From: CAWBXL01 sp963837365
Lineage (GTDB): Bacteria; Acidobacteriota; Terriglobia; Terriglobales; Acidobacteriaceae
Assembly: GCA_963837365.1 (NCBI GenBank)
Contig: CAWIMW010000012.1
Span: 186,001 to 250,000, forward strand
Direction: 5' to 3'
Length of the DNA stretch: 64,000 bases
Shown one piece after another: positions 32,925 to 41,582 of the stretch; the first letter of the stretch is position 1, and each line of letters begins with the position of its first letter. Under the pieces are notes generated by a model. The model saw only the letters and a program-made list of their open reading frames with translations, searched no databases and was not told where the DNA came from. A program made the translations under genes and the position numbers.

Positions 32925-33254
32925 GTCCCAGTCCTGCGCGGAGAAGTTAACCGCAGGAGTGCGGCGGATAATACCCGCGTTATTGACCAGAATGTCGAGG
33001 GAACCCAGCTCACGAACAGTTACCTCGACGATTTGTTCGCACACCTTGGCATCGGCGACGTTGCCCGCAACTGCAATCGCGGTCGAACCAGCCTCGCGTA
33101 CCGCATCCATCACCAGCCGGGATTCGCCGGATCTCCCGTGCACGGCCACATTGGCGCAGGCCTGAGCAAGTGCCATCGCGATGGCGGCACCGAGTCCTCT
33201 ATGAGATCCGGTGACTAAAGCGTTCTTGCCTGTGAGTTGGAAGGCATCGAGCAT
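32925..33254 (-). pseudogene. Truncated SDR dehydrogenase (KduD-like), C-terminal half missing
   Basis: The first 110 residues of a short-chain dehydrogenase are intact: the cofactor motif TGSHRGLGAA, the NNAGIIRRTP segment typical of KduD-like and gluconate 5-dehydrogenases, and QDWD. At about 32925 the similarity ends and the frame runs into the antisense of the PadR gene, with no catalytic YxxxK and no C-terminal substrate region. It starts 11 bases after the KduI/IolB-like gene. This looks like the remains of a deoxyuronate operon cut by a deletion or rearrangement whose breakpoint lies between 32910 and 32925. Confidence 0.8.
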
Positions 33255-33265
33255 CTTGCGCTGGT

Positions 33266-34090
33266 TCACTTGCGACTGGCTTCTAACCCTGATCCGCCTT
33301 GGCTGAAATCCGGCTGAACGTTGACCACGCCAAACTGCCGGTCTTCTTTTTCGCGATGCGCTGCCATGGCCCACAGAAATCCGATGGTATGTCCGGGCAC
33401 GGAAACGTTCGGATGGTAACCGCTCGGCATGAGCACCGCGTCCCCGTCGCGTACGGGGACCACCAGTTCCGGATATTCCTGGTCGTTGTAAACCAGCTGT
33501 AAACCAAAGGCGGGCGCAGGCATGTTGAAGTACACATACATTTCCTCCAACATTTTGGCGTGCTCGTGCGGAGGCCAACTGGTCCAGTTTCCCGGTTCGG
33601 AAAAAGTGAAGCCCGCAACCAGACGTCCTGCCTGCACATTTTTGCCCAGGCAAATACTCAGATGGCGCTGCTGGCCTGGTATTCCCGTGGTGAACTTGAG
33701 CGAGGGGTCTTTCGATATCTGCTCGTAGCGCACGAATTGCAGCGGGTATACATTCTCCACATCGGCGGAGAATTCAGCGAAATCCACGCCGGGGGTCGCG
33801 GTGATCTCAATCGCACTGCCGCGAGGAATGTAGAACGAATCATATTGGGTACAGTTGAATGTCTGGTTCGCAACCTTGACTGTCGCCGCACCGGCAAGGC
33901 AGATTAAACCGGTTTCCTGATTGCCATTGCCAAACGCAACTGTTGGCAAGGAGGAGTCAAGAATCACGCGTCCGTAGGACAAGTGCTGATTCGTGCTATT
34001 AGCTGGTGTTACGGACACTCGGCGGCCTTTGTGCTGGTTGGTCTTTCGAAAGACCATCTTGTCAACTGCTGGCTTTGTCTGTGTGCTCAT
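33266..34090 (-). CDS. KduI/IolB-family sugar acid isomerase
   Basis: A 274-residue bicupin of the KduI/IolB family. The metal site is visible as PPHEHAKMLEEMYVYF (two His and Glu) and YHPNVSVPGH (His) later on. The length and the ending FLWAMAAHREKEDRQF match 5-deoxy-glucuronate isomerase (IolB) and its relatives; KduI acts on 5-keto-4-deoxyuronate from pectin. The start at 34090 has GGGAG about eight bases upstream, better than the ATG five codons before. The downstream SDR fragment (KduD-like) favours the deoxyuronate reading, while no other iol genes are near. Gene intact. Confidence 0.85.
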   Translation of the reverse strand: MSTQTKPAVDKMVFRKTNQHKGRRVSVTPANSTNQHLSYGRVILDSSLPTVAFGNGNQETGLICLAGAATVKVANQTFNCTQYDSFYIPRGSAIEITATPGVDFAEFSADVENVYPLQFVRYEQISKDPSLKFTTGIPGQQRHLSICLGKNVQAGRLVAGFTFSEPGNWTSWPPHEHAKMLEEMYVYFNMPAPAFGLQLVYNDQEYPELVVPVRDGDAVLMPSGYHPNVSVPGHTIGFLWAMAAHREKEDRQFGVVNVQPDFSQGGSGLEASRK

Positions 34091-34265
34091 GATCGTCGCT
34101 CCCAAAGTTTGTCTGCAAATTCTACCTTGGCCTGGGTCATTATAAGGATGTGTGGTCTGGAATTTTCAAGACCTAATGGCCCTGTCATAACGAAGATGTC
34201 TTAAAGCCGTTCCAGGACAGGCACTTGGGGAGATCACACTAGGCACTCCCGTACTCACAATCATT

Positions 34266-34281
34266 TGTGATTGCCATCACA
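34266..34281. promoter_or_regulatory. CRP/FNR-family site, TGTGA-N6-TCACA (copy 2 of 3), with promoter
   Basis: TGTGATTGCCATCACA has perfect six-base arms and lies 107 bases before the OB-like gene at 34389. A CATAAT box at 34303-34308 is placed exactly where a -10 element would be if the site centre were at -41.5, the class II activator position. The rest of 34091-34388 holds the AGGAGGAGG ribosome site and no gene. Confidence 0.78.
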
Positions 34282-34388
34282 TAGCTACCAAAGCAGGCAA
34301 GCCATAATAGTTCACGGGAACCGAGTTCCGCCTCACGCTATATAAACGGCTCTCCAGATATTACGGCCCTTCAAAAAAGGAGGAGGCC

Positions 34389-34796
34389 ATGAGGATTGGA
34401 AGCATTCTGATATCGGTGATTTTGTTCCTTGCCTTTGCGCAGTTCGCCCCAGGGCAAACACCGCCCGCAAACGCGACCGCCCCCAAGTATGACCCCGCCA
34501 CTGAAGTCACATTGAAAGGCACGATCGCGGAAATCTCGGAGAGACACTGCCCGGTAAGTGGCTCGATGGGCTTTCATTTCATCCTCAAGATGCAAGATGA
34601 AAAGACCATTGAGGTCCACGTCGCCACCAGCAAATTTGTTAAGGACTATGAGATCGCACTTAACAAAGACGATCAGGTAGAGGTCATCGGCTCCAAGGTA
34701 AAATTCGAAGGCGGGGATACGATCCTGGCCCGGCAGATTACCCGCGGCGACGATGTATTTGTGTTCCGCTTCAAGGACGGCAAACCCGCCTGGTAA
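34389..34796 (+). CDS. Secreted small beta-barrel (OB-like) protein, paralogue B
   Basis: A 135-residue secreted protein (signal about residues 1-23, ending APGQ) paralogous to the one at 29081. Shared strands: VTLKGTIAEI, FHFILKMQ, IEVHVATSKFV, DDQVEVIGSKVKFEG and TILARQIT. It differs by a cysteine in RHCPVSGS and by lacking the Arg-rich tail. A strong ribosome site precedes the ATG, and a CRP/FNR-like site with an aligned -10 box lies upstream. A terminator hairpin follows, so it is monocistronic. Function unknown; the family is small and seems tied to the same regulator in this genome. Confidence 0.86.
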   Translation: MRIGSILISVILFLAFAQFAPGQTPPANATAPKYDPATEVTLKGTIAEISERHCPVSGSMGFHFILKMQDEKTIEVHVATSKFVKDYEIALNKDDQVEVIGSKVKFEGGDTILARQITRGDDVFVFRFKDGKPAW

Positions 34797-34813
34797 TTCT
34801 GCCTGCTGGGGAG

Positions 34814-34849
34814 CGTAGAACGTGCGGGTTCCGCGCTCCTCTACGTTTT
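34814..34849 (+). terminator. Rho-independent terminator
   Basis: CGTAGA pairs with TCTACG, with an inner stem GTGCGG/CCGCGC (one G-T) around the loop GTT, followed directly by TTTT. It begins 18 bases after the OB-like gene stop. The minus-strand GH2 gene ends just beyond it, so it may serve both directions. Confidence 0.7.
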
Positions 34850-34857
34850 GCTGTGCT

Positions 34858-37800
34858 CTATTTCTCTACGGCGCTGACATTAAAGCCGTCGAGCACAATA
34901 GCTGGGCGTTCACCGCGCGTGTCCGCATCGTCAAGTTCGGTTTGGATGATCCGTGTTTCTCCGGGCATCAGAGCTACGTAGTTGTCGCTGTAGATCGCCG
35001 GTAAGATGCGGTCCCCACTCTTTTCCCTCACAGCTTTTACGCGGACCATTAACGCTGGCTGACGGGAAATATTATTCAGTGTAGTGATGAGCTGCCAGAT
35101 ACTTCCCTGCTTTGCCACCTGGGTTTTTGCTTCTACTTTTACTTTGGGCAGCTCGCGTATGGCGCGGTAGTTCCCTTCTTCGGTCCCTCGCAAGTAGAAG
35201 TTCTTCGAGATAGTGTCAGCACCACGCGTCAGCTTTAATCGTATGAAATGCACGGCGCTTAAGCTCGAAGGGTATTCAATTTTGATCGGCGACTCGACGC
35301 TGTCATCTTTACTGTCGAGAGTCGCGGATTTATGCCATTGCACCGTGCCATCCATGTTGCGGATTTCTACTTGTGCGGTGAGTCCTGTAACGTCGCCTCC
35401 ACTGTAGTTCACCACTTCGACGCTGTCGGTCAGCGGGTCCCACTGAATGTGCAGCGGCTCGGATGCCTTTTTTGCGCCGAAATATGCTGCGGTCGGTTCG
35501 AAGTAGTAATCGTAGGTTTGCCACACGAAGGATGGCCAGGTGGGGTGACTCATCCACAGTAAAGCTCCCATACGGTTTTTACTCTGGGCTTCAAACATGG
35601 CGCGATAGCCGTCATAGTTTTCAAACTGAGCCAGTTCTGTCCACTCGGCAGCACTACGGGCTGGACCATAACTTTTTTCCAACATCTCCCGGTAGTTGAG
35701 TCCGTTCTGCGCGCCATCAAGAGTAAAGTCGTGCATGCCCCAAATGTCGTTCTGCGGCCAGATCGCGGATTCATGCATCATTTGCTTCAGACTGTCCAGG
35801 GTGACGATGTTGGGCATACCAAGTTCGCTGTGCAATTTTTCCGTCGCCCGCTGTTCGAAATAGAACTTAGGCGTCTTGGCCTGATACGGACCACCGCCAC
35901 TCACCGTGTCCCATGCAGAATTGGGGATGTAGTGCAAGCCGGGGTGCTCCGTGGAAATCAGCTTGACTAAGCCATCATTCAATGGCTTGGGGGGATAGCC
36001 CTCGTTACGTCCGCAGTAAAGTCCCACGGATGGATGATTGCGGATACGCTCGACCAAGTCAGTGGCGTTTTGCATGAACATGGCGTTGTCGTCGGGATCA
36101 GGGCCGTCCCACGGGTTGGCCAGCCAGAAATCCTGCCAGATCACGATGCCATGTTTATCGGCGGCGTCATAAAGTGCATCTTCACCATTCTGCCCGACCC
36201 AGTTGCGAATCATCGTGAAATTCATTTCCTGGTGATAGCGCATAGCGACGTCGTATTCGCGTGAGCGGTAGCGCAACATGGACTCGGGGAATCCCCAGTT
36301 ACCGCCGCGGGCAATGAAACGACGGCCATTGATCCAGATCCTTAACGCACCACCTTCTTCGCTATAAGAAAACTCACGCACCCCGGTTTGCAATGACTTT
36401 GCATCTGAGATTGCGCCTGGGGCAGTTTCGAAGGAAAGTTTCACTTTGTACAGATTCTGTGCGCCGTATCCCGCAGGCCACCAAAGTTTCGGGTTCTGGA
36501 GGTGCAATGCTGAAAAGCTATTACGGTCGAATCGAACTAAGGCAGTCGAGACCGCGGGAATCGTAACTGGTTTGGCAAACTGCACCGTACCAAAGCTGCC
36601 ACGCAGTGTGCCGGTAACCGCTTTCTGACCATGGTTGCGCAGCGTTGCCTCCACGGTCACATCCGCACTTGAAGTATCTGGCAAGGGTAAGGTGCTGTAG
36701 ACCAGCGGTTTTTCGATAGTGACTGCTCCGCTGCGGGTCAGATAAACACTGTTCCAGATGCCGGTGTTGCGTCCGCGAATTGTGGGAATCCAATCCCAAC
36801 CAATCGATGCATGGTAGGTCGGATTGTCGGCCCCCAGCACGCCACCGTTAGAATCAGTTTTCGCCAGGGTCTTCTCTTTAATGCTCCCAGGAGAGGCATT
36901 TTTGTGAATCAGGACGGCAAGAGCGTTCTTGGCTCCTCCACGAACCAGATGAGTGACATCAAACTGGGCGCGGGCAAAAGCTCCATCAATGTGTCCTACC
37001 TCTTCTCCGTTGAAGAAGACATCTGCCTTCCAGTTGATTCCGTCAAAATTGAGCCATGTGTGATGGCCCACCGACGGCGGAAGAATCACGAATTGATTGC
37101 GATACCAGAAATCAGCATAGAAAAACGAATCGGAGATGGTCAGCTGATTGTCACTGTAGTTTGGATCGGGAATTGCACTGTCGTCAAAATAGCTCGACAA
37201 CACCGTACCCGGAACCGTTGCAGGGAGCCAGTCAGCATCGTTAAAGCCCGGCTTGGATAATGCAACCCCATCCGCCGTGACCAAAGAATCGCGCTGCAAC
37301 CGCCATGCACCACTGGCTAGTTCCAGGCGTCCGTCGGATTGCATCGCCCGTGCTGGCTTCGGTTTTGGGACTGGGCCACCACGTCCGTAAACTTCAAATT
37401 CGCTCAGAATGTACCCGTCGGACGATTGCGCTCGCGCCAACTGCAACCGCACATAGCGTCCGTGAGCCGGCTCGGATAACCGCAAATCGTCAGTTGAACC
37501 GTGGGGAACAGGGAGAGGCTGGACGGTTGTCCAGCTCTTTGCGTCAGCGGAAACTTGCAACCAACCTTCCGAAGGACGCCGAATCCACGAAAGTACTACG
37601 TGATCAAAAGCGCAGGGTGCGCCTAAATCCACGTACACCCACTCTTCACCATCGCTTGCGCCCTTCCAGGCGCTGGTGAAATCAAAAGGGCCGCTGGCTT
37701 GCACCCGCTGACCGTTATTGAAAAATGCCATGTCGCCGAATCCCCATCGGCCTACGCCAGGTGCATCAAGGTGTATGCGGTAAAAACGGCTCTGGACAGG

Positions 37801-38391
37801 CGACGTGAGAGGCACAGACATCTTCACGAAATACGGCATGAACCAATTTTTCGTGCCCATGACCGCGGAGTTGGTGGCGCGGCCGCGCTCCGTCCAGGTT
37901 TGTCCATCGTCGGAGGTCAGCACAACCGAAGTCCAGGGCTGCGGTTGCAGGTTGCCGGATTGCGGACGCACAGCGACTTCAACGCTGTCCACCTCAGCCA
38001 CGGACTCGCCGCCCTTGAGCTCCACCTGGACCCATCCTCCAGTTGCAGGAATGTTCACCATGGTGACGGGATTACTGTCGACCAAATGTTCCCGCTCAAA
38101 CTTGGGCAAAACACCGTCCTGGCTGGTGGAACTTACAATCCAGCGTGGAAGCCTGGTATCGCGTATGCCATCCGTGACCAGCTGCGACGTCAGGTTATAG
38201 TCGTAGGCGCTGGACTGATATGCAGGACGATGCAAAGCGAGATTTCTGTAAGTGGTTGAGTCGATCATCATCTCCGGGCCGTGGTACTCCCTGGGATCGC
38301 CAGGGTAAAGCCCCACGCCGCGGGTGTACTGCTGGGCCGAGAGTGCAGATACTACAGCGAGTACAAATACAAAGATGATGAGACGTTTCAA
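34858..38391 (-). CDS. Secreted GH2 exo-beta-glycosidase with discoidin-like domains
   Basis: A 1177-residue enzyme. A signal peptide is followed by two F5/8 type C (discoidin-like) carbohydrate-binding regions (about residues 50-330), then the three-domain GH2 core and C-terminal beta domains. The acid/base lies in CGRNEG (Glu near 797) and the nucleophile in SELGMPN (Glu near 856); both match the exo-beta-D-glucosaminidase/mannosidase-like branch of GH2. I placed the start at a TTG (38391) because GGAGG lies five bases upstream and the signal peptide begins there; a GTG ten codons earlier lacks a ribosome site. Probably acts on beta-linked glucosamine, mannose or a related sugar at the cell surface. 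It seems to be transcribed alone. Confidence 0.88.
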   Translation of the reverse strand: MKRLIIFVFVLAVVSALSAQQYTRGVGLYPGDPREYHGPEMMIDSTTYRNLALHRPAYQSSAYDYNLTSQLVTDGIRDTRLPRWIVSSTSQDGVLPKFEREHLVDSNPVTMVNIPATGGWVQVELKGGESVAEVDSVEVAVRPQSGNLQPQPWTSVVLTSDDGQTWTERGRATNSAVMGTKNWFMPYFVKMSVPLTSPVQSRFYRIHLDAPGVGRWGFGDMAFFNNGQRVQASGPFDFTSAWKGASDGEEWVYVDLGAPCAFDHVVLSWIRRPSEGWLQVSADAKSWTTVQPLPVPHGSTDDLRLSEPAHGRYVRLQLARAQSSDGYILSEFEVYGRGGPVPKPKPARAMQSDGRLELASGAWRLQRDSLVTADGVALSKPGFNDADWLPATVPGTVLSSYFDDSAIPDPNYSDNQLTISDSFFYADFWYRNQFVILPPSVGHHTWLNFDGINWKADVFFNGEEVGHIDGAFARAQFDVTHLVRGGAKNALAVLIHKNASPGSIKEKTLAKTDSNGGVLGADNPTYHASIGWDWIPTIRGRNTGIWNSVYLTRSGAVTIEKPLVYSTLPLPDTSSADVTVEATLRNHGQKAVTGTLRGSFGTVQFAKPVTIPAVSTALVRFDRNSFSALHLQNPKLWWPAGYGAQNLYKVKLSFETAPGAISDAKSLQTGVREFSYSEEGGALRIWINGRRFIARGGNWGFPESMLRYRSREYDVAMRYHQEMNFTMIRNWVGQNGEDALYDAADKHGIVIWQDFWLANPWDGPDPDDNAMFMQNATDLVERIRNHPSVGLYCGRNEGYPPKPLNDGLVKLISTEHPGLHYIPNSAWDTVSGGGPYQAKTPKFYFEQRATEKLHSELGMPNIVTLDSLKQMMHESAIWPQNDIWGMHDFTLDGAQNGLNYREMLEKSYGPARSAAEWTELAQFENYDGYRAMFEAQSKNRMGALLWMSHPTWPSFVWQTYDYYFEPTAAYFGAKKASEPLHIQWDPLTDSVEVVNYSGGDVTGLTAQVEIRNMDGTVQWHKSATLDSKDDSVESPIKIEYPSSLSAVHFIRLKLTRGADTISKNFYLRGTEEGNYRAIRELPKVKVEAKTQVAKQGSIWQLITTLNNISRQPALMVRVKAVREKSGDRILPAIYSDNYVALMPGETRIIQTELDDADTRGERPAIVLDGFNVSAVEK

Positions 38392-38445
38392 GGTTTCCTC
38401 CAAGCGGAAGAATCTTACCACTCGGAGGGGATGCGGAAGTTGCCG

Positions 38446-39414
38446 CTATGGCAGAAGCAACAACTTCCCCGTCGTCTTGCGGCCTTCCAGATCACGGTGT
38501 GCCTGCTGGGCCTGTGCCAGTGGATAGGTATGCTCGATGCGGAGTTTTAGTTTTCCCGAGGCAATCATGGCAAAGACTGCATCCGCGCGGAACTCAAGTT
38601 CCTGGCGATTGGCAATGTAGTGACCGAGCGAAGGGCGCGTCAGGAAAAGAGATCCTTTGGATGTCAGCGCCAATGGATCAAAAGGAGGCACTGCGCCGCT
38701 GGAGCCTCCGAACAGGACCATCATGCCGCGAGGTTTTAGAACATTTAAACTTTTTTCAAAAGTAGTTTTCCCGACAGAGTCATATACCGCATTCACACCT
38801 TTGCCATCGGTCAGGCGCTTGGTCTCAGACTCGAAATCCGATTGCGTATAGAGAATGACTTCATCTGCTCCGGCTTCACGAGCTAACTTCGCCTTTTCCT
38901 CGGTGGACACCGTACCAAACACACGCGCCCCCAGGTTGTGACACATTTGCACCAGCAACAGCCCTACCCCTCCAGCTGCTGCATGGACCAGAATAGAATC
39001 ACCCTTCTTCACGGGATAGGTGCTGTAACAAAGATAGTGGGCTGTCATCCCCTGCAACATGGCAGCAGCAGCTTCTTGCTCACTCACGCCCTGAGGAATC
39101 TTGACCAGCTTGTCGGCGGGGATGGCAGCCTGCTCGGTGTATCCGCCCTGGACCATTGTCCATGCCACCCGGTCACCAGGCTTTACGGATTTCACATCGG
39201 ACCCAACCGCAGTCACAGTGCCCGCGCCCTCTTGTCCGGCAATAAACGGTAACGGCACTTTGTAACGTCCTTCACGCTGGTACACATCAATAAAGTTGAC
39301 ACCCGCGGCAACCAGTTTCAGTACCGCCTCATTGGGTTTAGGTTGCGGTAAAGGTAAATCAACCAATTCGAGGACTTCAGAACCACCGGAAGCTTTGACC
39401 TGGATGGCTTTCAT
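38446..39414 (-). CDS. NADPH:quinone oxidoreductase (QOR family)
   Basis: A 322-residue zinc-free MDR protein. Markers are the N-terminal GVNFIDVYQREGRY, the quinone-oxidoreductase signature region QGMTAHYL, and the nucleotide site VHAAAGGVGLLLVQ. Zinc-binding cysteines are absent, which separates it from alcohol dehydrogenases. It would reduce quinones by one electron or unsaturated carbonyls with NADPH. It lies 54 bases upstream of the GH2 gene on the same strand, but nothing links their roles. The 180 bases before it contain no feature I can support except the promoter it needs. Confidence 0.93.
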   Translation of the reverse strand: MKAIQVKASGGSEVLELVDLPLPQPKPNEAVLKLVAAGVNFIDVYQREGRYKVPLPFIAGQEGAGTVTAVGSDVKSVKPGDRVAWTMVQGGYTEQAAIPADKLVKIPQGVSEQEAAAAMLQGMTAHYLCYSTYPVKKGDSILVHAAAGGVGLLLVQMCHNLGARVFGTVSTEEKAKLAREAGADEVILYTQSDFESETKRLTDGKGVNAVYDSVGKTTFEKSLNVLKPRGMMVLFGGSSGAVPPFDPLALTSKGSLFLTRPSLGHYIANRQELEFRADAVFAMIASGKLKLRIEHTYPLAQAQQAHRDLEGRKTTGKLLLLP

Positions 39415-39596
39415 AGAATTTTGGATAACCTCTAACCTACACTAGATTCAACAGTTTATCGAACTCCTAGAGAACGAGTCCAGCTTCCCCAAGGATGCTA
39501 TTGACGGCGCGCGGTGTCCTTAGTACTTTGTCACGTTACATGCTGTTGGGCCCCTCGCACTACATATTCTCCCCCAGGTAAGACAGGAGGTCTCTT

Positions 39597-41582
39597 TTGC
39601 CCACCCGGAAGTGGTCCCATCTTTCTATCGTCACTCTCGCTGGCGTGTTGCTGTTCATCGTTGGGACAACCGCTCCAGCAACTGCCGATATCGGTTTCCA
39701 ACCGGTTTCGCAAGATGAATTAAAGATGACTAGCGAACCGCAAGCCCCCGGAGCGCCAGCCATCATTTTGTTCCGGCAAGTGGACCGGGACGACCGAGGC
39801 ATCTCCAGCCACGAAGATGACTATATTCGAGTCAAGATTCTGACCGAAGAAGGACGCAAATACGCAGACGTTGAACTTCCATTCAACCGGGACAGCGTGA
39901 ATATCACAGGCATCAAGGCAAGAACCATCCGGCCGGATGGCACCATTGTCAACTTTGAGGGCAAAGCATTCGATAAAACCATCGCCAAGGCAAAGGGCAT
40001 TAAATATCTGGCAAAAACTTTCACACTTCCCGATGTTCAAGTGGGTTCGGTGATCGAATACTCCTATTCTCTCGATTTTGCCGAATATTCCGCCCCTAAT
40101 TCTCACTGGATCCTGAGCGACGAACTATTTACCAAGAATGCAAAGTTTTCCCTCAAGCCTTACGCTGGAGAGAACTGGAGTATCCGCTGGACCTGGCAGT
40201 TTCTTCCCTCGGGAGCCACCCCTCCAAAGCAAGGGAACGACAGCGTTATTCGCCTCGAAGCAGCAAATATCCCCGCCTTCAAAACAGAAGATTACATGCC
40301 ACCGGAAAATGAACTTAAGTCGAGGGTGGATTTCATTTACAGCAGCGAATTTATCAAGGAACAAGACAAATACTGGGAAAGTAATGGCAAGAAGTGGAAC
40401 AGTAACCTGGAAAGCTTTATCAACAAGCGCAAAGCGATGGAGCAGGCTGTAGCTGAGATCGTATCCCCAAACGATCCGCCGGAGGTAAAACTGCAAAAGA
40501 TTTATGACCGGGTGCAACAACTCCGGAACACCTCGTATGAAGTCCAAAAGTCGGAGAAAGAGCAGAAGCGGGAAAAACAAAAACAGGCTGACAACGTAGA
40601 GCAGCTCTGGAAAGAAGGTTATGGCAACGGGACCGCATTGACCTGGCTCTTTCTCGCTTTGTCGCGAGCCGCTGGTTTCGACGCTTATGGGGTTTGGGTT
40701 TCCGACCGTAATAACTACTTTTTTCGTAAAGAAACAATGGATGGCAACCGGCTTGATGCCAACGTGGTTCTGGTGAAACTGAATGGCAAGGACCTTTATT
40801 TCGATCCCGGCGCGAAGTTTACATCCTTCGGACTTCTCCCCTGGGTAGAAACCGGCGTGCAAGGACTGAAGCTGGACAAGGATGGGGGAAGCTGGATCGT
40901 CACCACACTCCCGGAGAGCACAGTTTCACAGATTGATCGAACTGCCGATCTTAAGCTGGTTCCGGAGACCGGAAGCCTGGAAGGCAAATTGACGCTCACC
41001 TACACTGGGCTGGAAGCCATGCGTCGCAGGGTGGAAGAGCGCAATGAAGACGAAGCCGACCGCAAGAAGTTTCTGGAAGATGAAGTGAAAGATTATATTT
41101 CCGCAGCGATTGACGTGGAACTTACCAAACAACCAGATTGGAATTCCTCATCGAGCTCGCTGGTCGCGGAATTCGACCTGAAAATTCCGGGGTGGGTATC
41201 GGGCGCGGGACGCCGGGCGCTGTTACCGGTAGGACTGTTCGGGGCCACCGAGAAACATCTGTTTGACCATACCGAACGGGTTCATCCCGTCTATTTCCAA
41301 TTTCCATCGCAAAAAGTGGACGATGTGATGATCGAGTTGCCAAGCGGATGGAAGGTCGCGACCATCCCGCAAGCACGCACGGTGGATGGACGAGTGATCA
41401 CCTATTCCTCGCAGGTATCATTTGAGAACAACAAACTACATTTGAATCGCAAGCTGGATATAAATATTCTGCTCCTTGAACCAAGATTTTATACAGCACT
41501 ACGAAATCTATTCATGTCGGTGAGGACAGGCGATGAAGAACAGGTTGTATTACAGCCGGGGGAATCGGTTGCGAGTAACTAG
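39597..41582 (+). CDS. Secreted DUF3857/transglutaminase-like protein without catalytic cysteine
   Basis: A 661-residue exported protein. A TTG start at 39597 is supported by AGGAGG six bases upstream and by the signal peptide beginning there. The first 220 residues form the DUF3857 beta domain (SHEDDYIRVKILTEEGRKYA). A transglutaminase-like core follows, but where active members have GDC the sequence reads EGYGNGTALTW, and the His motif is LDANVVLV; only the late FDPGAKF remains. So it is probably a non-catalytic member. The C-terminal part is another beta domain. It overlaps by 50 bases with a second family member whose triad is intact, and the two likely work together in the periplasm. Confidence 0.88.
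   Translation: MPTRKWSHLSIVTLAGVLLFIVGTTAPATADIGFQPVSQDELKMTSEPQAPGAPAIILFRQVDRDDRGISSHEDDYIRVKILTEEGRKYADVELPFNRDSVNITGIKARTIRPDGTIVNFEGKAFDKTIAKAKGIKYLAKTFTLPDVQVGSVIEYSYSLDFAEYSAPNSHWILSDELFTKNAKFSLKPYAGENWSIRWTWQFLPSGATPPKQGNDSVIRLEAANIPAFKTEDYMPPENELKSRVDFIYSSEFIKEQDKYWESNGKKWNSNLESFINKRKAMEQAVAEIVSPNDPPEVKLQKIYDRVQQLRNTSYEVQKSEKEQKREKQKQADNVEQLWKEGYGNGTALTWLFLALSRAAGFDAYGVWVSDRNNYFFRKETMDGNRLDANVVLVKLNGKDLYFDPGAKFTSFGLLPWVETGVQGLKLDKDGGSWIVTTLPESTVSQIDRTADLKLVPETGSLEGKLTLTYTGLEAMRRRVEERNEDEADRKKFLEDEVKDYISAAIDVELTKQPDWNSSSSSLVAEFDLKIPGWVSGAGRRALLPVGLFGATEKHLFDHTERVHPVYFQFPSQKVDDVMIELPSGWKVATIPQARTVDGRVITYSSQVSFENNKLHLNRKLDINILLLEPRFYTALRNLFMSVRTGDEEQVVLQPGESVASN

Noticed and set aside
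32820..33653. A 277-codon frame covering the SDR fragment
   Set aside because: Its first 133 codons overlap the KduI/IolB-like gene out of frame and its last 30 run antisense through PadR; only the middle is protein-like.
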